From Struthio camelus (taxonomy: Eukaryota > Chordata > Aves > Struthioniformes > Struthionidae): a stretch of 64,000 nucleotides of DNA. The DNA lies in the NCBI RefSeq assembly GCF_040807025.1, contig NC_090942.1:71478487-71542486 (forward strand), written 5' to 3'. The notes beneath the pieces were generated by a model. It did not search any database. It was not told the DNA's origin and saw only the letters and a list, made by a program, of their open reading frames with translations. The position numbers and the translations under genes are program-made. The number at the start of each line of letters is the position of its first letter. Within the stretch, counting starts at the first letter, position 1. Shown here piece after piece: positions 1 to 12,100 of this stretch.

Positions 1-2506
1 CCTTCTGTTATCCTCATCTACTCTCTAGCATTTATCATGCTTCACTGAAACAGCTTCACAAAAGCATGTTAAGAGATTTGTATGTATGAGAGAGTGTTTT
101 GATAGCAAAAGATTGATGAGTCTGACTTCTTATTTTGTAGATGTGTGGCAACCCTTCATTTCATTGGGTTTGTCACTGTTTCTCAGCTCTCCAGAGAACT
201 TTGCTGAATATGTCATTAGATCGTCTCCTTCTCAGCAGAACTAATTTCTGGGCTGTTCATACAGTACAAACTGTGGAGTAAAACGTGCCTGTTGCAAGAG
301 TGAGATAGAGTAGATTGCTAAGGTGCAACATGAATTGTGGATGTGAAAAGGAAAAGCCTAATGAGGCGGTTGCCAAGAGAAAAAGACGGATTGCAGTTTG
401 ACCAGCAATCTACACCCTTCATCTTGATTGCTAGCCCTCTGCTCTTGGGATTGGCCCAGAAGGCAGCCTCTACGGTAACTCCTCTATCACCTGGTGAGAG
501 TGCTGCCTCAAGTAGCAGAGCACCAGTGACAAAGTGGCTCCGACTGTTTTCTGCACTAGCTTATCTTATTCACATGTCTGACTAGACATGACCTCAGTTA
601 CCATTTGGAAAGAGGTGAGATGACAGCTCACACCACTGCCTGTTGTCATTAAATTCTTCTCAGTCCTTCCACAAGCTTTGCAAGGTGAGTCTGATGTGGA
701 CGTTTTTGCCATTTTCCCCATCTCTGCCTCTGTGACCAAAACAAATACTTCTCCTTCTGATGCCTCCTAGTTGCATAAAGTCCAGCTCAGTTTTCAATGT
801 AAACTGGCTCACTTGTGCGGAGGTGTGTTTTGAACCTTGACTGGATTTACTTTATCTTCTCTTTGCATATTCTTCTTTTAAAATATTAAGAAGCCATGAC
901 AAGCTTAAGTTATGGCCTACTGCTCAGCTGGAATTATCTCAGGTTATTGTTTCTGCTTAATCTAATTTGTGGAGTTTGGAATGCATTGGACCTCATTGGT
1001 TGCAACTTGAGATAACTGGCTGTAGTTCCCAGCTGTGTGACAAACTCTCTTAGTGGCCGCCATATCCTTTTGATCACTATCTGAAATGTGCAGAATAATA
1101 ATTCTCTTATCTTCTTCATCAAACAGGTGACGGGCTCTGTGGTGTTTGTACTCCTGGTGAAATGGGAGCCTTACTCTTATCATTAATGTGTATTATAATG
1201 CAAATTGTTAACCTTCTATGAGGTGGTTAAGTGCAGCCAAAAAAACTGGGTTGAACTTGTCTACAGTGCCTTTGAAAACCACTAATCTGGCTTGAGCCCA
1301 TGCTGTGAAACTCAGCCTAACTGTGTACCGTCTCACTGAAGACCTCTAACCTGCAGAACTTCTCCACTGGCAGGCTCCTGGGGATATGTGCAAACAAGGA
1401 AACCTGTCCAGGAAAGAGGGAATAGTAGTCATAAAGTTAGGTGTTTGGGAAGGTGGTAGGAATGGCAGCAGAACATATATATAAAATTTAAAAATAAGTA
1501 TTCCTTTGCATCCTCTTCATTTTTTTCTTTGAAGATGACCATCTTCCTTATACCTGGTGGGAGTTGTGAACTTGGTGTAATGTTCAGCACTCTGGGCTTT
1601 GTCCATGTCCAGCCTAATAGATGAATGTCACTAGGCTTTTCATAACAGGATGAACTGTCTGCTGGATGCCCCAGACTTTATCTACATGAGTAAGAAGAAT
1701 ATTTGGTCTGTAGGGTTTTCATCTGTTGGCCACCTCTCAGTTGGTAGTGCCTTGCCACTAGGTGGTAGTGCCGCTCAGACCTAAAGCCTGATGGTGACAG
1801 CCTTGAGCTGGGGGTTTCCCAGAAGAAAAGCTGCAAAATTAAAAGTGTGTATATTTTTGTAGCTATAAAGTGATCTGACAAATTCAAGTAATGTAATATT
1901 GTCTTCTGGTTAGATCGATTGTGGAAAAGAGTCCATGTACAAACCATGTGAAAAGTGTTCTTGGCAGACTGTAAATTTTACATCACAATTATGCATTTGT
2001 ATCTCATGATCAGAGGGCACTCTTTTTAACACAGCACAAATATACTGTGCCTTGGAAAGATGTGGATATATTTTTCAGTTTCATATTTAGAAAACCATAT
2101 GAAATTTTGCAGTGATATTTTGAATCTTCAAATTATGTAACTATCAAACATAGTGGAAATGTCTGTGACTGTTTTCTCAAGTAACATAACTTAAGAGACA
2201 AATGATACAGAATATTACGCCATTCCCCCAATTTTATTTTTTGACTTGTTCTAAGTTATTAATATATCCAGGAGCTACACTGGAAAGTATTCAAATACTT
2301 GTTCAGGCAATCTAAATGAACTATCTGAAGTGAAGGGTGATTTTTTCCTGTCTTTTCATTTTCTCTAGTAGACTATTCCACATATTTCAGATTACATAAA
2401 ATGAGAAAAATCTACTTCTTTTAGGATGCTTTACTGACTTTGGGTGCATAGCAGGGATAGATTGTTCTAAAGTACTCTGTGCTGAGAACCAGCTCTGAAA
2501 GCAGTC

Positions 2507-2539
2507 AGCAAAAGGGCATGCGAAAAGCAAAAGGGCATG
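2507..2539. repeat. Direct repeat of 14 bp, period 19
   Basis: The sequence agcaaaagggcatg occurs at 2507-2520 and again at 2526-2539 with five bases between. Confidence 0.9.
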
Positions 2540-4335
2540 TGTTTTCTCCGTTTTTTCTAATTAATCTTTCAAGGGGAGATGACGACTTTACTTTGTTTAA
2601 TATATGTTGGACATAAAGGCATCTTCAGGCCTGAGAAAGTTTGTCAAGCGTCACTTTTCTTTTTTCCTTTCTAGGTGCTGCCAAGAACGTCTGACCGTTC
2701 TCTTCTCCATCCACTCCGCATTCAATCCACCCATGCAGTGCTCCATTATCTCTTTTTGCTAATACTATGTATGGTGAAACTTATTTTTTTTAATCCTCCC
2801 TGATATCCCGGTCTCAGCAGGAAGGGTAACTAGCAAGAATTGAATTGATATGGTCTGCTGAGCTCCACTGCATTGCCTTCCTAGTAGAAGTTGCAATCTG
2901 TCTGTTTAGCCACCTTCCTCCTTCCTCTGTGGTTCGTTCTCCCCTCTGGTTTCAGCAGTTGTTTCCCAACAGGCAGCTGTAGATCTCCATGAGCCTAAGA
3001 GAGCCAGGGAGCCCCTCTGGGGCAGCTAGCAATGCCACCCTAGCTCCATGCATATCTTTTGCCTATTGCAGCTGAGGTCCCAAAGAGAAAGCCATTTCAG
3101 GTTGTTCCCACAATCTGGCAAAAATGCTGTCTCTTGACCAATTATTTTCTTCAGGGTTAGCCTCCTCTACTCTCTTTTTAAAGCCTTTGTCTTAGAATCA
3201 GAAATTGACCTGTTGACCCTAGTGCTTTCATCACGATCCTTTTATCTCCCTGCAACGTTTTGTGCTACTTCAGCAGTGCAAAATAATCCTCAAAGTTGCG
3301 AGTGAAGAAAGGAGTTGGTTATGTTAAGATTACGGAAAATTTCTGACCTTGTGTTTGAACTCTGCTTAGTTTACATGTTTGCTAGCATGTGAATCTAGGT
3401 ATCTGTATAGTTTGAGCTGGATCTTTCTACAGAATTTAGATCTGAAAAGGATCCAGATTTGAGGGATGTTCAGACCTAGTGTTTTAGGTCTGCTCATGGG
3501 AGATACATGTTCCAGCTGTGAAATTTAGAACTTTGTATTCCAGTTTTTTCCCACAGTTTTGAACCTAAAATTGAAGTGAAGGGATATACTAGAACAGAAA
3601 TCATGATCAAATCTCTGTATTCCATTGTTTCTTTAGTTACCTTACTACCAGGCAGATAGATAGTGCAGTCCATACATAATCCTCATGTTGATGGAAAGCT
3701 GCAACTTGCACCAATCCACTAAAACATGCATTGTCTATTAATGTGTTTCTAGCCAAATTTTGCAAGTTCAGCACTCTGGTCCTCACTAGAGTTACATGCT
3801 GGAGAATGATGGCTTTAGAGACTCTGTACATCATTGTCTCAATCTTATTCTGAAATTTAAAAGGGAGAGATAACTGATTATGTCAGCATCTTTTCCAAGT
3901 CATAATTCTTCCTGCTGTCTCCTTTAAAAAATACTCGAGGCCAGGCTTCTTGTAAATGCTATTTCATCATGGATCAAAGCATTGTCCATGCTATTCCACT
4001 ATTTTAAAAGATGCAGCCATAGTAAAACTAGTGATGAAAAAAGTTATGGGAACAAATGTCCAAGTCCATAAAGATTCTTTTTGAGTAAGTATCTTAAATT
4101 CAGAAAAGTCTATAGCTTTTCTAACAGTATTTTAAAACAAGAATTATCTAGAAATATATCAGGCAAAAAAGACTTCTCAGTGATATGGGCAAAGTTTGAA
4201 ATTCTAAACATTTGTCACTCTTCTCTTTTACGTAGTTATTATCTTTGCTGAATTGCTCTGATCAATACCTCTAACCTGTCATCAAACACATTTTGTGTGT
4301 GAATCTCAAATAAGGGCATATGTCATCTGTCCTAT

Positions 4336-4448
4336 TTACAAATTAAAAACGGGCTCAGAGAGCTGAAGTAACTTCAGCAAAGGCACATAACAGGAAACAG
4401 AATTCAGGTTTTCTGACTGTAGAGTGTCCAGAATTTGTACACTACAAT
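4336..4448 (-). mobile_element. MIR-like SINE relic
   Basis: Degenerate match to the central and 5' part of MIR in reverse orientation: gctcagagagctgaagtaac, then aaggcacataacaggaaaca, a gaattcaggttttctgact block and a closing tacactaca. The order and spacing follow the MIR consensus as I remember it (gaggctcagagaggttaagt, aaggtcacacagc, gcagagct, ctgactcc, cactaca). Heavily diverged, consistent with an amniote-age insertion. Confidence 0.55.
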
Positions 4449-6873
4449 ATGATTTTGTTTCCCCCCCACACCCCCCACCGCCACCAGATTAGTAACTCTT
4501 TATTAGCAGTCTAAGCACTTCACTGTATCTTCACATTTATATTAGAAGAAATATATGATGAGGGAAAGTGATAAAGGAAACAGGGGGTTAAGAAGAGAAT
4601 ACTTGACCTTGAATAATAAGCGAGAGGGACTATGTTTATTTTTCCTTTATTCTCTAGCAGAATTTTCAAGGCCCTGCGTACCGCAGAGAGCTGCCAGGGT
4701 AACTACAACACAGACGCATCTACCTTCACCTCCAGTGACCTAGCTCTGTGGTTGAGAAGCATGGCAGCAGACTACACTATCTCCTATTATGGTCTCTTCA
4801 TCCTGATAATCTGGATCTACTTGAGTAGTCTCTTTTCAGTATGTAATAATGTGCAGTCTCAGCTTCTGGGGTAAACTTGCCTGGATTTTATCACAACGGA
4901 GAGTGTATATTTCTAATACGTAGCCAAAGATGCCAGAGGATAGGGCTGAGGTGTACTTAAAACAAGCAATCCAGCTCCACTAATAAATTAAGGCTCAGGG
5001 GTCCTTATGAGGTCAATAGCGTCTTTTCTGTTCAAATGAGAAACCAGAGCCCAATGCCAATGTAGACAGGAGTTATGTAGCATAGCCCAGAGCAGAATCC
5101 TCATCTTTCTGTTTCTAGATACATTTCTTAACATTTCTTTGTGCATTTAGAGGAACGTGAAAGGAGGTCCATTCCTTTCCTCTGAGAAAAACGTCCCTCT
5201 GAGCCATCACTGGAGTAGATCATTTTACGCACCTAATCTGAAAAAAGAATCATTAGTTATTCAAAAAAAGAAAAGCCACCACTATTCTTGCTGTTATGGT
5301 TTCACAGACTGATGAACTTGTGGACCCAGTTCAACATAACTTCCAGCACTGCCAACTAGAACAAAGAAACAGCAACAATTCTTGGGTGTATTTTCTGCTC
5401 TCTGAGTGCAGTATCGTGCCTGGGATAAGATTTTTCTTACGACGATCATCCACCCAGGACAGGAAAAGAACATTGGAGCAACCGTGATCTCAGTTAAAAG
5501 GCTACAAAGTTTGGTTTCAGTGTGCTATATTTAAAAACTCACTTGGCTTGCCCTCCTCCTATCACTCATTAGATATTTTTTTCCAAAACACGAAGGAATT
5601 TTGTTTGAATATGAAATCACCTTTAGCATAATAGAAGATGATCTTTTCAGGATGGGTAACTGACTTCCTATGGACAAGGAGCAATTGTTAGAGGAGTAAA
5701 AGCAACGCTAGTGATAGCAGACAATAAGGCTTATGTGCTTTAGGCTCCCCTATTTACCAGAAACAGCCAACATTAGAAGTAAGAACGTGGTTCATTTCTT
5801 CTGTCTGGTCAATTCTTTTCCTTTCAACAGAGTGCTAAGAAGATTCTAATTAAGGTGCTATCTTTTTCTGCAGACCTTTCTGAGATAAAGTTCTCATTAT
5901 GGCGAGTGAGAATAAGGAAATACCCTACTCTAATGCAGTGACACCAGTTTGTTCATGCTGACACCGTAGGAAGATGAAAAGGGAAGTAACAATCAGGGAC
6001 ATTTTATTTTAGATTTTTTTTCTGTATAGAGGTCAAAATTTGAGGTGTGGTAAGTATTACTGTTTTAATCCTGTCTGGTGTTAGCAATTTGCTTAGCACT
6101 GGACAGAACATATGGAAGGAAAAGCAAATCTCTCAGCTGCGAAGAACTTGATTTAAATAACATACTTTGAACTCCTCTTGTGAATATCTTGGAAAGAATG
6201 GTTGTTGAGTTGGCAAGGAGGAAGGTGATTTTTTTGATTGAATTGGAAGGGAGAAGATGCCTACAGAGAAGGGCAGAGAAAGTAAATAAACAGGCCTCAA
6301 AAGGTGTCATTTGGAGTAGGAGGAGTCCAAGATGGGTTAATGGACCCAAGAAGGAGGCAGAATTCGGGGGAAAAATAGCTCAGCATGAGTTGTCAAAGTC
6401 AGTGCGGACAATTTTTGTTCTTATCCCTAATGGAATGATTATAAATTAATTTTAAAAAGGGATGTGACTGCTCTGAACTCGGAGTGGCTGAGTATGTGAT
6501 TTTTAGTTCCTGTTTTACTGAGTATGGAAGTCAGCAGAAAGTATGGATCAAACAGTAGCATTTCGACTAAAAAATGGAAATGACTTTAGTGTAGACCTAT
6601 CTTGAGGTGTCTGAACAGGGAGGAACAACTGGGAGATTTGTTACAAAAAGCCTTAATGCATCCAAAACAGCCAAAAAGACAAGATCTAACTTTAGTGTTG
6701 TCAATGTTCATCACATTTTTTTAATTATGGAAATTATAGTAAAAATAGTAATTGTTTCTGAATAAGAATCTTGAGGTAGGTTAATCATTCTAGTAGGAAC
6801 AGTACCCTCACATCTCTCACCCTATTTAGTCCGGCGGAAAGGATCATTGTTTTATGACAGGAGCAGCCTCTTA

Positions 6874-6932
6874 ATATATACATATATATATGTGTGTGTA
6901 TGTATAGATATAAATGTATATATATATTTTTA
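6874..6932. repeat. AT-rich (TA/TG)n microsatellite
   Basis: Interrupted (TA)n with a short (GT)n core: tatatacatatatatatgtg, tgtgtatgtatagatataaa, tgtatatatatattttta. Simple repeat with no other content. Confidence 0.9.
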
Positions 6933-7013
6933 GTGCCAAGGTCATCAGAGGATCTTTAGATGTTTGCCACAATCTTTCCCTTGTCAGGTTATACAGGCAA
7001 ATACTTAAAATTT

Positions 7014-7110
7014 CTCATAGAATTACAGAATAATGTAGAGACCCCTGGATGTTAGCTAGTCTGCTCCCCCAGTCAGAGCAGGGCCAGCTGAGATCACGTG
7101 CCAGAATAGG
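7014..7110 (-). mobile_element. CR1 3' end relic
   Basis: The run catagaattacagaata at 7014-7031 resembles a decayed CR1 terminal repeat. It is followed by GACCCCTGGATGTTAGCTAG and ctgctccccc-agtcagagcagggccagct, which parallel the CR1 3' UTR (dinucleotide-decayed forms of the segments seen intact at 52161-52250). It has the same orientation as the younger copy. It is clearly older, with many substitutions, and contains no coding part. Confidence 0.55.
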
Positions 7111-9405
7111 GTGCTCCTTTTTTCTGTATGGGCTACAACCTACGCTTTCTTTAAGGAATGCATTAAGCATGCAAAAGAACAATCAGGTAAAAACATTTTT
7201 GTCAGCTAGTACTTGTGTGTCTGTGTGCCATGCCATCGCTTTGCTCAGTGAGTAGGTATGATGTACAGAAGACAAGATTTGTTTTCAATATGTTAAACGA
7301 GATCTCTTCCTGAACTGAACCTCAACATTTTAGTTTGTCCTGTAAATGTTCAGTCATTGCCATATCCATGCAGTAGTCTAATCCGAGCTTTAAAAAAAAG
7401 CTTGAAAGTGTCTCAACAATCACCTTGGAGATTTTGTTGTGTGGTTTCATGCATGTTTAGATCCCTTTTTCTCTCTCTCTCCCTCTTTCTGCAGTCACAA
7501 GAGCTAAAACCTGTGACAACGAAAGGTTAATCTTTAAATAGTTTTTTGAACCAGGACGTGAAACCTTAAGAAAACACCTATGTCATAGGACTGACGATGA
7601 AGCATAGGAAGCTCATAAGAACTGTAGTAACAACTTTTGCAAATCACTGCCTACCCACTAATACAATAAGGCCAGCACCTCTTTTAGGACAGTAGAGCAA
7701 TTAATTAGATAAGTTTGGTGGCTACTGGTCTGATATAGATTAACTGTGACTTTTAGATGAGATGATCAATATTCATTTTTAATCTTACTGCCTACTGTCT
7801 CCAAGCTGTGGAGTTTGGATTCCCATTATGCCAAGAGCCATATACATATTCAAGATGATATGTCATAGAAATGTAACAGAAAAAGGATTGGGAGGTAAGG
7901 AAACTCTTGTCCCATACATCCAGTTACAGGAACAGAAGTGTAAGGGTAAAGATTCAGATCCCAAAGTTCCTGAAAACATACATGGAACAATTTTTATTAA
8001 CTTCAGTGAGTCATGAATCAAGTCTTAACTAATTTGGTCAGGATCAAAAGGGGGAAGTCTGAGGTAGTCTGAAAGCTGAACTTTGTATTCTTGGTCCAGG
8101 TCTTTAAGTAGTGACTGTGCTCTCTAGTTCTGTCCTGCTGTATATCTTTGTATATAGAAGGAAAACTTAATTCAGGAAAATACCTCTCAACAGACTGATT
8201 CAGGATTTCAAACGATACATTCACCAGTCTTTGCAATTTTCTCAAATTTTTCCCTGTATACTACCACAGTTTGCCACTGGGCACACATTCACTTCACATA
8301 ATTATAAGCATCTTGCTTCATTTTTGGAACTCCATAGCTACAATAGTTGCTTGTTGAAAGCACCACCTTTTGTGCATTTTGTGCTTTAAAGTTCAGATTG
8401 GGCCACTGAGGCAACTGGAGCAAATCCATAAAGAACTTTGTGTGAAAAGTGCATAGCCGTTCTGCCTCTAGGTTGAAACTCTGTGGCTGTAAATCAAGAG
8501 CAGATGATAGATTAAGAGACATCATCTGTAGCTGGAGATGTTGGTCAGCCAAGTGGAGTGGCCAAGAACATGTCTTGTCAAACCACATTAAAGCACTGTG
8601 GTGATGCAGATCTGAGGCTTGCAAATCTCACTGAGGTGGTGTCTCAGATGGCGTTTGCATTTGAAACTTTTCTTTGAGTGGGGTGCAATGACTGCTTTCC
8701 TTAAATCTCTTCCAGGAGGTTTAGAGAGCCTCAGCGTGCTTTTTCACCTCTTCCTCGGTGACTAGTGAGATGGGGTGTTCAGTCTGGGCTGCAGTAACAA
8801 GGTAGCATCATGTAATTTGAGAAAGGTAATGGAGAAGTTAGTTGCTAACTTTCCTTGACAGATCCCCAAGTGAGGGCAGAGCAGGACATAGCCCAAAGCA
8901 TCTCTATGCCATTTAAATAGGAAACAGGCATTCAAACTTGAGAATGGATGTAAATGAGTTCTGGACAATATAGATATTATTTTCTGATGTGGGACCTGGG
9001 CCAGACAGGCAGAAGGAACGAGTTGAACTCACAGCACATGGCGTATTTCCATCTGAAATATACTGACTGCTTTGGGGATGGGTGTACTGAATTACACACC
9101 ACTTTTTCCTCCTGGTCACTGTGGAGGATACCATGAGCTGTCAGTGCATTATGTTAGATCAGACCTCTCTCTCTCATTTAGCCTTCCTTCAAGTTAAGCT
9201 GAATCATGTTCAAACAATCTTCTCAGCTTCCTTTACCTTAAAGCAGTCCTTTCAGGATATTAAGGGAAAAAAAAAAATCCAAATCTCTGAATTCTCAGAC
9301 GCTTAAACCATAAAATGAATATGAAAATGTTGAAAACTAATTTTTTCCTTGGCATGATGATATTTTTCTCATTATTCATCCTTGAATATGGAAAATGGAC
9401 TAGAC

Positions 9406-9580
9406 CAGCAGTTACCAACCTCAGACTACAGTGATCTGTGAGATCACGATATGCTCTGTGCAGCAATGGTGGCTGGCCCCAACTTGGTTTAATAAAAGTT
9501 TGTGGGAGTAAATGAGAATTTCTGGGAATGAGAGTGATCTACTGATCAAAAGTGTAAGAGAAGCTTGTTGAACAACCCTG
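9406..9580. mobile_element. Possible old hAT-like element fragment
   Basis: It begins cagcagttaccaacct and ends gttgaacaaccctg, giving weakly matching termini (CAG-AGTT--CAAC against CAGGGTTGTTCAAC). The body has short internal repeats of gtgatct/agatcac. Many old hAT elements start CAG-GGTT-CCAAC. No target-site duplication is visible, so the call is weak. Confidence 0.25.
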
Positions 9581-11636
9581 TTTCCCTTCTAGTTGTTTTT
9601 CCTTTGTGGTAGTAGCCTGGCACTGTGGTATTAAAAGCTAAACTTCATTTAGTTGAAATTGAATATATTTCATACTAAAATATATGTTAAGTTTTGCAGA
9701 GCATTTGGGCCAGAGTCTCAGCTGAACATAATTCCTAGTTTGATGGACCTGTGCTGGCTTAGAATGCTGAGGATTTGCTCTCAGTTTTAATGGTAAATCT
9801 ATCCCCAAGGCATCTAGCAGTGTCCTAGTTACTGTGGTTTTGGAGCCACAAGGTAATGATGCTTGGGGAAAGTTTTTGTTTGGTTAGTTGGTTGGTTTTT
9901 TAATCACCTACCCATCAGGAAGCAAATATAAAGCATATGAAGCTGAGGAATATGAGGCCACATCCAAGCCTACCCATTGATTTTTTTAATAGGTTGATCA
10001 GGGCCTTGGTGACCTTTCTGAGTGACAGGTTGGAAGTAGTCTTTGATGTAGTCTTTGGAGGAAAGTACAGACAAAATGAGGAGCTAATGGGGAGGAGTCT
10101 TGAGAAAGAGGCTTAGGGACTACGTATGGGAAGAAACAGGAACAGAGGCATGGCTAGAGGATAGAAGCTCTAGCAGTGAGCCATTTCTGAGCGTCAGAGG
10201 CATGGGTTGTGTCTACCAATACAAAAGCAAGAGACCTGGCTGGATACTGCAATATTTATGTTTCTCAGCAGCACTGTGTATATATAGAGTACCTCCCGCA
10301 GACACCATGGTTTGTGGCTGCCTAGCAGTAGAGAACTGTAGAGCATACCGAGCTGTGTATGAGCTCATGACAAGGTTAGAAAGATTAGCCCACAGATATT
10401 TTCTTTCTAATATATGTATGTGTAATAGCTGTCTTAAGCGGTTATTTAGGCATTTACACTGAGCTCATCACAGTAATATCTGAGTTAAAGCTTAGTGGGG
10501 ATTGTTTTTTGTAAATGTTCCCATTAAAACAAAAAATGTTCCTAACTCAACAGTCACTAACTTTTTGCATCAAAGATCTTCAGAATATTTTTCCCTGAAA
10601 AGGATAGCCTAGATAGAATTTGATGGTGAAGACTTTGGGCCACCACACAAGAGAAGCAGGGCAGAACACCTTACCATGCTACAGATGTGTTCAGTAACTT
10701 CTGGTTTTCTGTCAGCAACCATCTCTAAAAACTAAAGAAATGCTCAAGGGTTGTAGAGGTAATTAAATACCATGGTCTTTCACTCTCCAGCTTTTTCTTC
10801 TCCTGATATCTGTCTGCAAAAGTTGGAGTGGAGGTAGTTTTTAGTGGTAAAACTCTCTGAAACTGGGCTGGTAACTAACTGAGTTTCAGAACAATGATAA
10901 ACCTAGCCCAGAAGTGAAGATCTGATGGCCTGCTACCAAAACATACTATCTCATCCATCTCTTATTTTCTCCTTGCAGTAGTAATTATTTCAAAAGAATC
11001 TGGGATTAAAGCTCAAGTAGCTCATCACTCTGTATAAATGTCAGTCCTTTAGAATGTTAATTAGTTTCTTTGCTAGGAACTATGAATATCTGTCTCTTCC
11101 CTACCTTTCTCCCTCTCTAAAATAGCTTTCTATTTCTGATGTCATTCCTGATAATCTTTGCTATCATGCTTATTAACTTTAAATATCTTGACTGCACACC
11201 AGAGAAATATTGTCCTTCAGTGAAAGTCCCTAAAGGAAGTTGCCTAAGTTTTGCATTTATTGTGGTTATTGCAAATACTGAAAAACAGAGAGAAGAAGTA
11301 AAAGGCAGCTCATGGGTCTTTTTAAAGAAAGTTAATACTTGTAGAACTTATCCAAGATTCTTTTGCTCTTTTCAGTTCATGTAGACAGCTCTTTTGTTTA
11401 TGGACCCATGTTAAATACATTCTGGCATAATAACATACATTTAATGTTGCTAATAACACTCACTGCTTTGGCACTGAATTCTACTCTGAAGAGGGGAAAT
11501 TTGCCCTAGTTTCAGAGGGCGGAAGTTAAATGATTTGGATTATGCTTCCATCCCAAATTTGCACTGAATCTCTAAGTTGAAACCTTACATGAATGTGGTT
11601 GCAATTATATCTCTCCTTATAAGATATATGAATTTT

Positions 11637-11658
11637 GGATTCCAAGTGGATTCCAAGT
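11637..11658. repeat. 11-bp tandem duplication
   Basis: Two adjacent perfect copies of ggattccaagt. Confidence 0.9.
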
Positions 11659-11961
11659 AGTTCAGTGTTCTAGCAAAGGATTTTGTGTGGAACTGCAGAA
11701 CTGCTTGACTAACTGGTTGCCTTCCCCTCTCGCTAAAGGGGCCTCTTTAACTTCAGGTCAAAAGCATAAATTTGGAGTTATCTGTGGGGCAACAGTTAAT
11801 ACTCAGAATTCTGCACAGACAAATCCTAAGAACAAAAAGAATCTTGTCTGGCCCTTTTTTTGCTGTTTTTTTCTCCCACAAACTGAATAGAACTGAAAGG
11901 TTAAAATTAATTCTCTGGCTATTTGAAAGCAAAAATCAGTGACTCAGAAAATATGTTCTAT

Positions 11962-12100
11962 TGCTGGCATTTCACAAGCCACTGTTCAGACTTTGGACAA
12001 CTGATTTGTCTTTTCTGTGCCTAGTCTCCTCCTTTATTGAAAAGAAAAAAAAATAAGGTTGGGAAGATGATTTTGATGTTTTCTCAATGGGTATTACAAT
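11962..12100 (+). mobile_element. MIR-like SINE relic
   Basis: Forward-orientation resemblance to MIR: a ctggcatttcacaagccact block corresponding to ctctgccacttactagctg, followed by ggacaactgatttg and ttttctgtgcctagtctcctcc, corresponding to the conserved core ctctgtgcctcagtttcctc. The right part is too decayed to place precisely. Confidence 0.4.

Noticed and set aside
8289..8624. Minus-strand 111-codon frame
   Set aside because: No domain, no splice context and low-information composition; treated as a chance frame in intergenic DNA.
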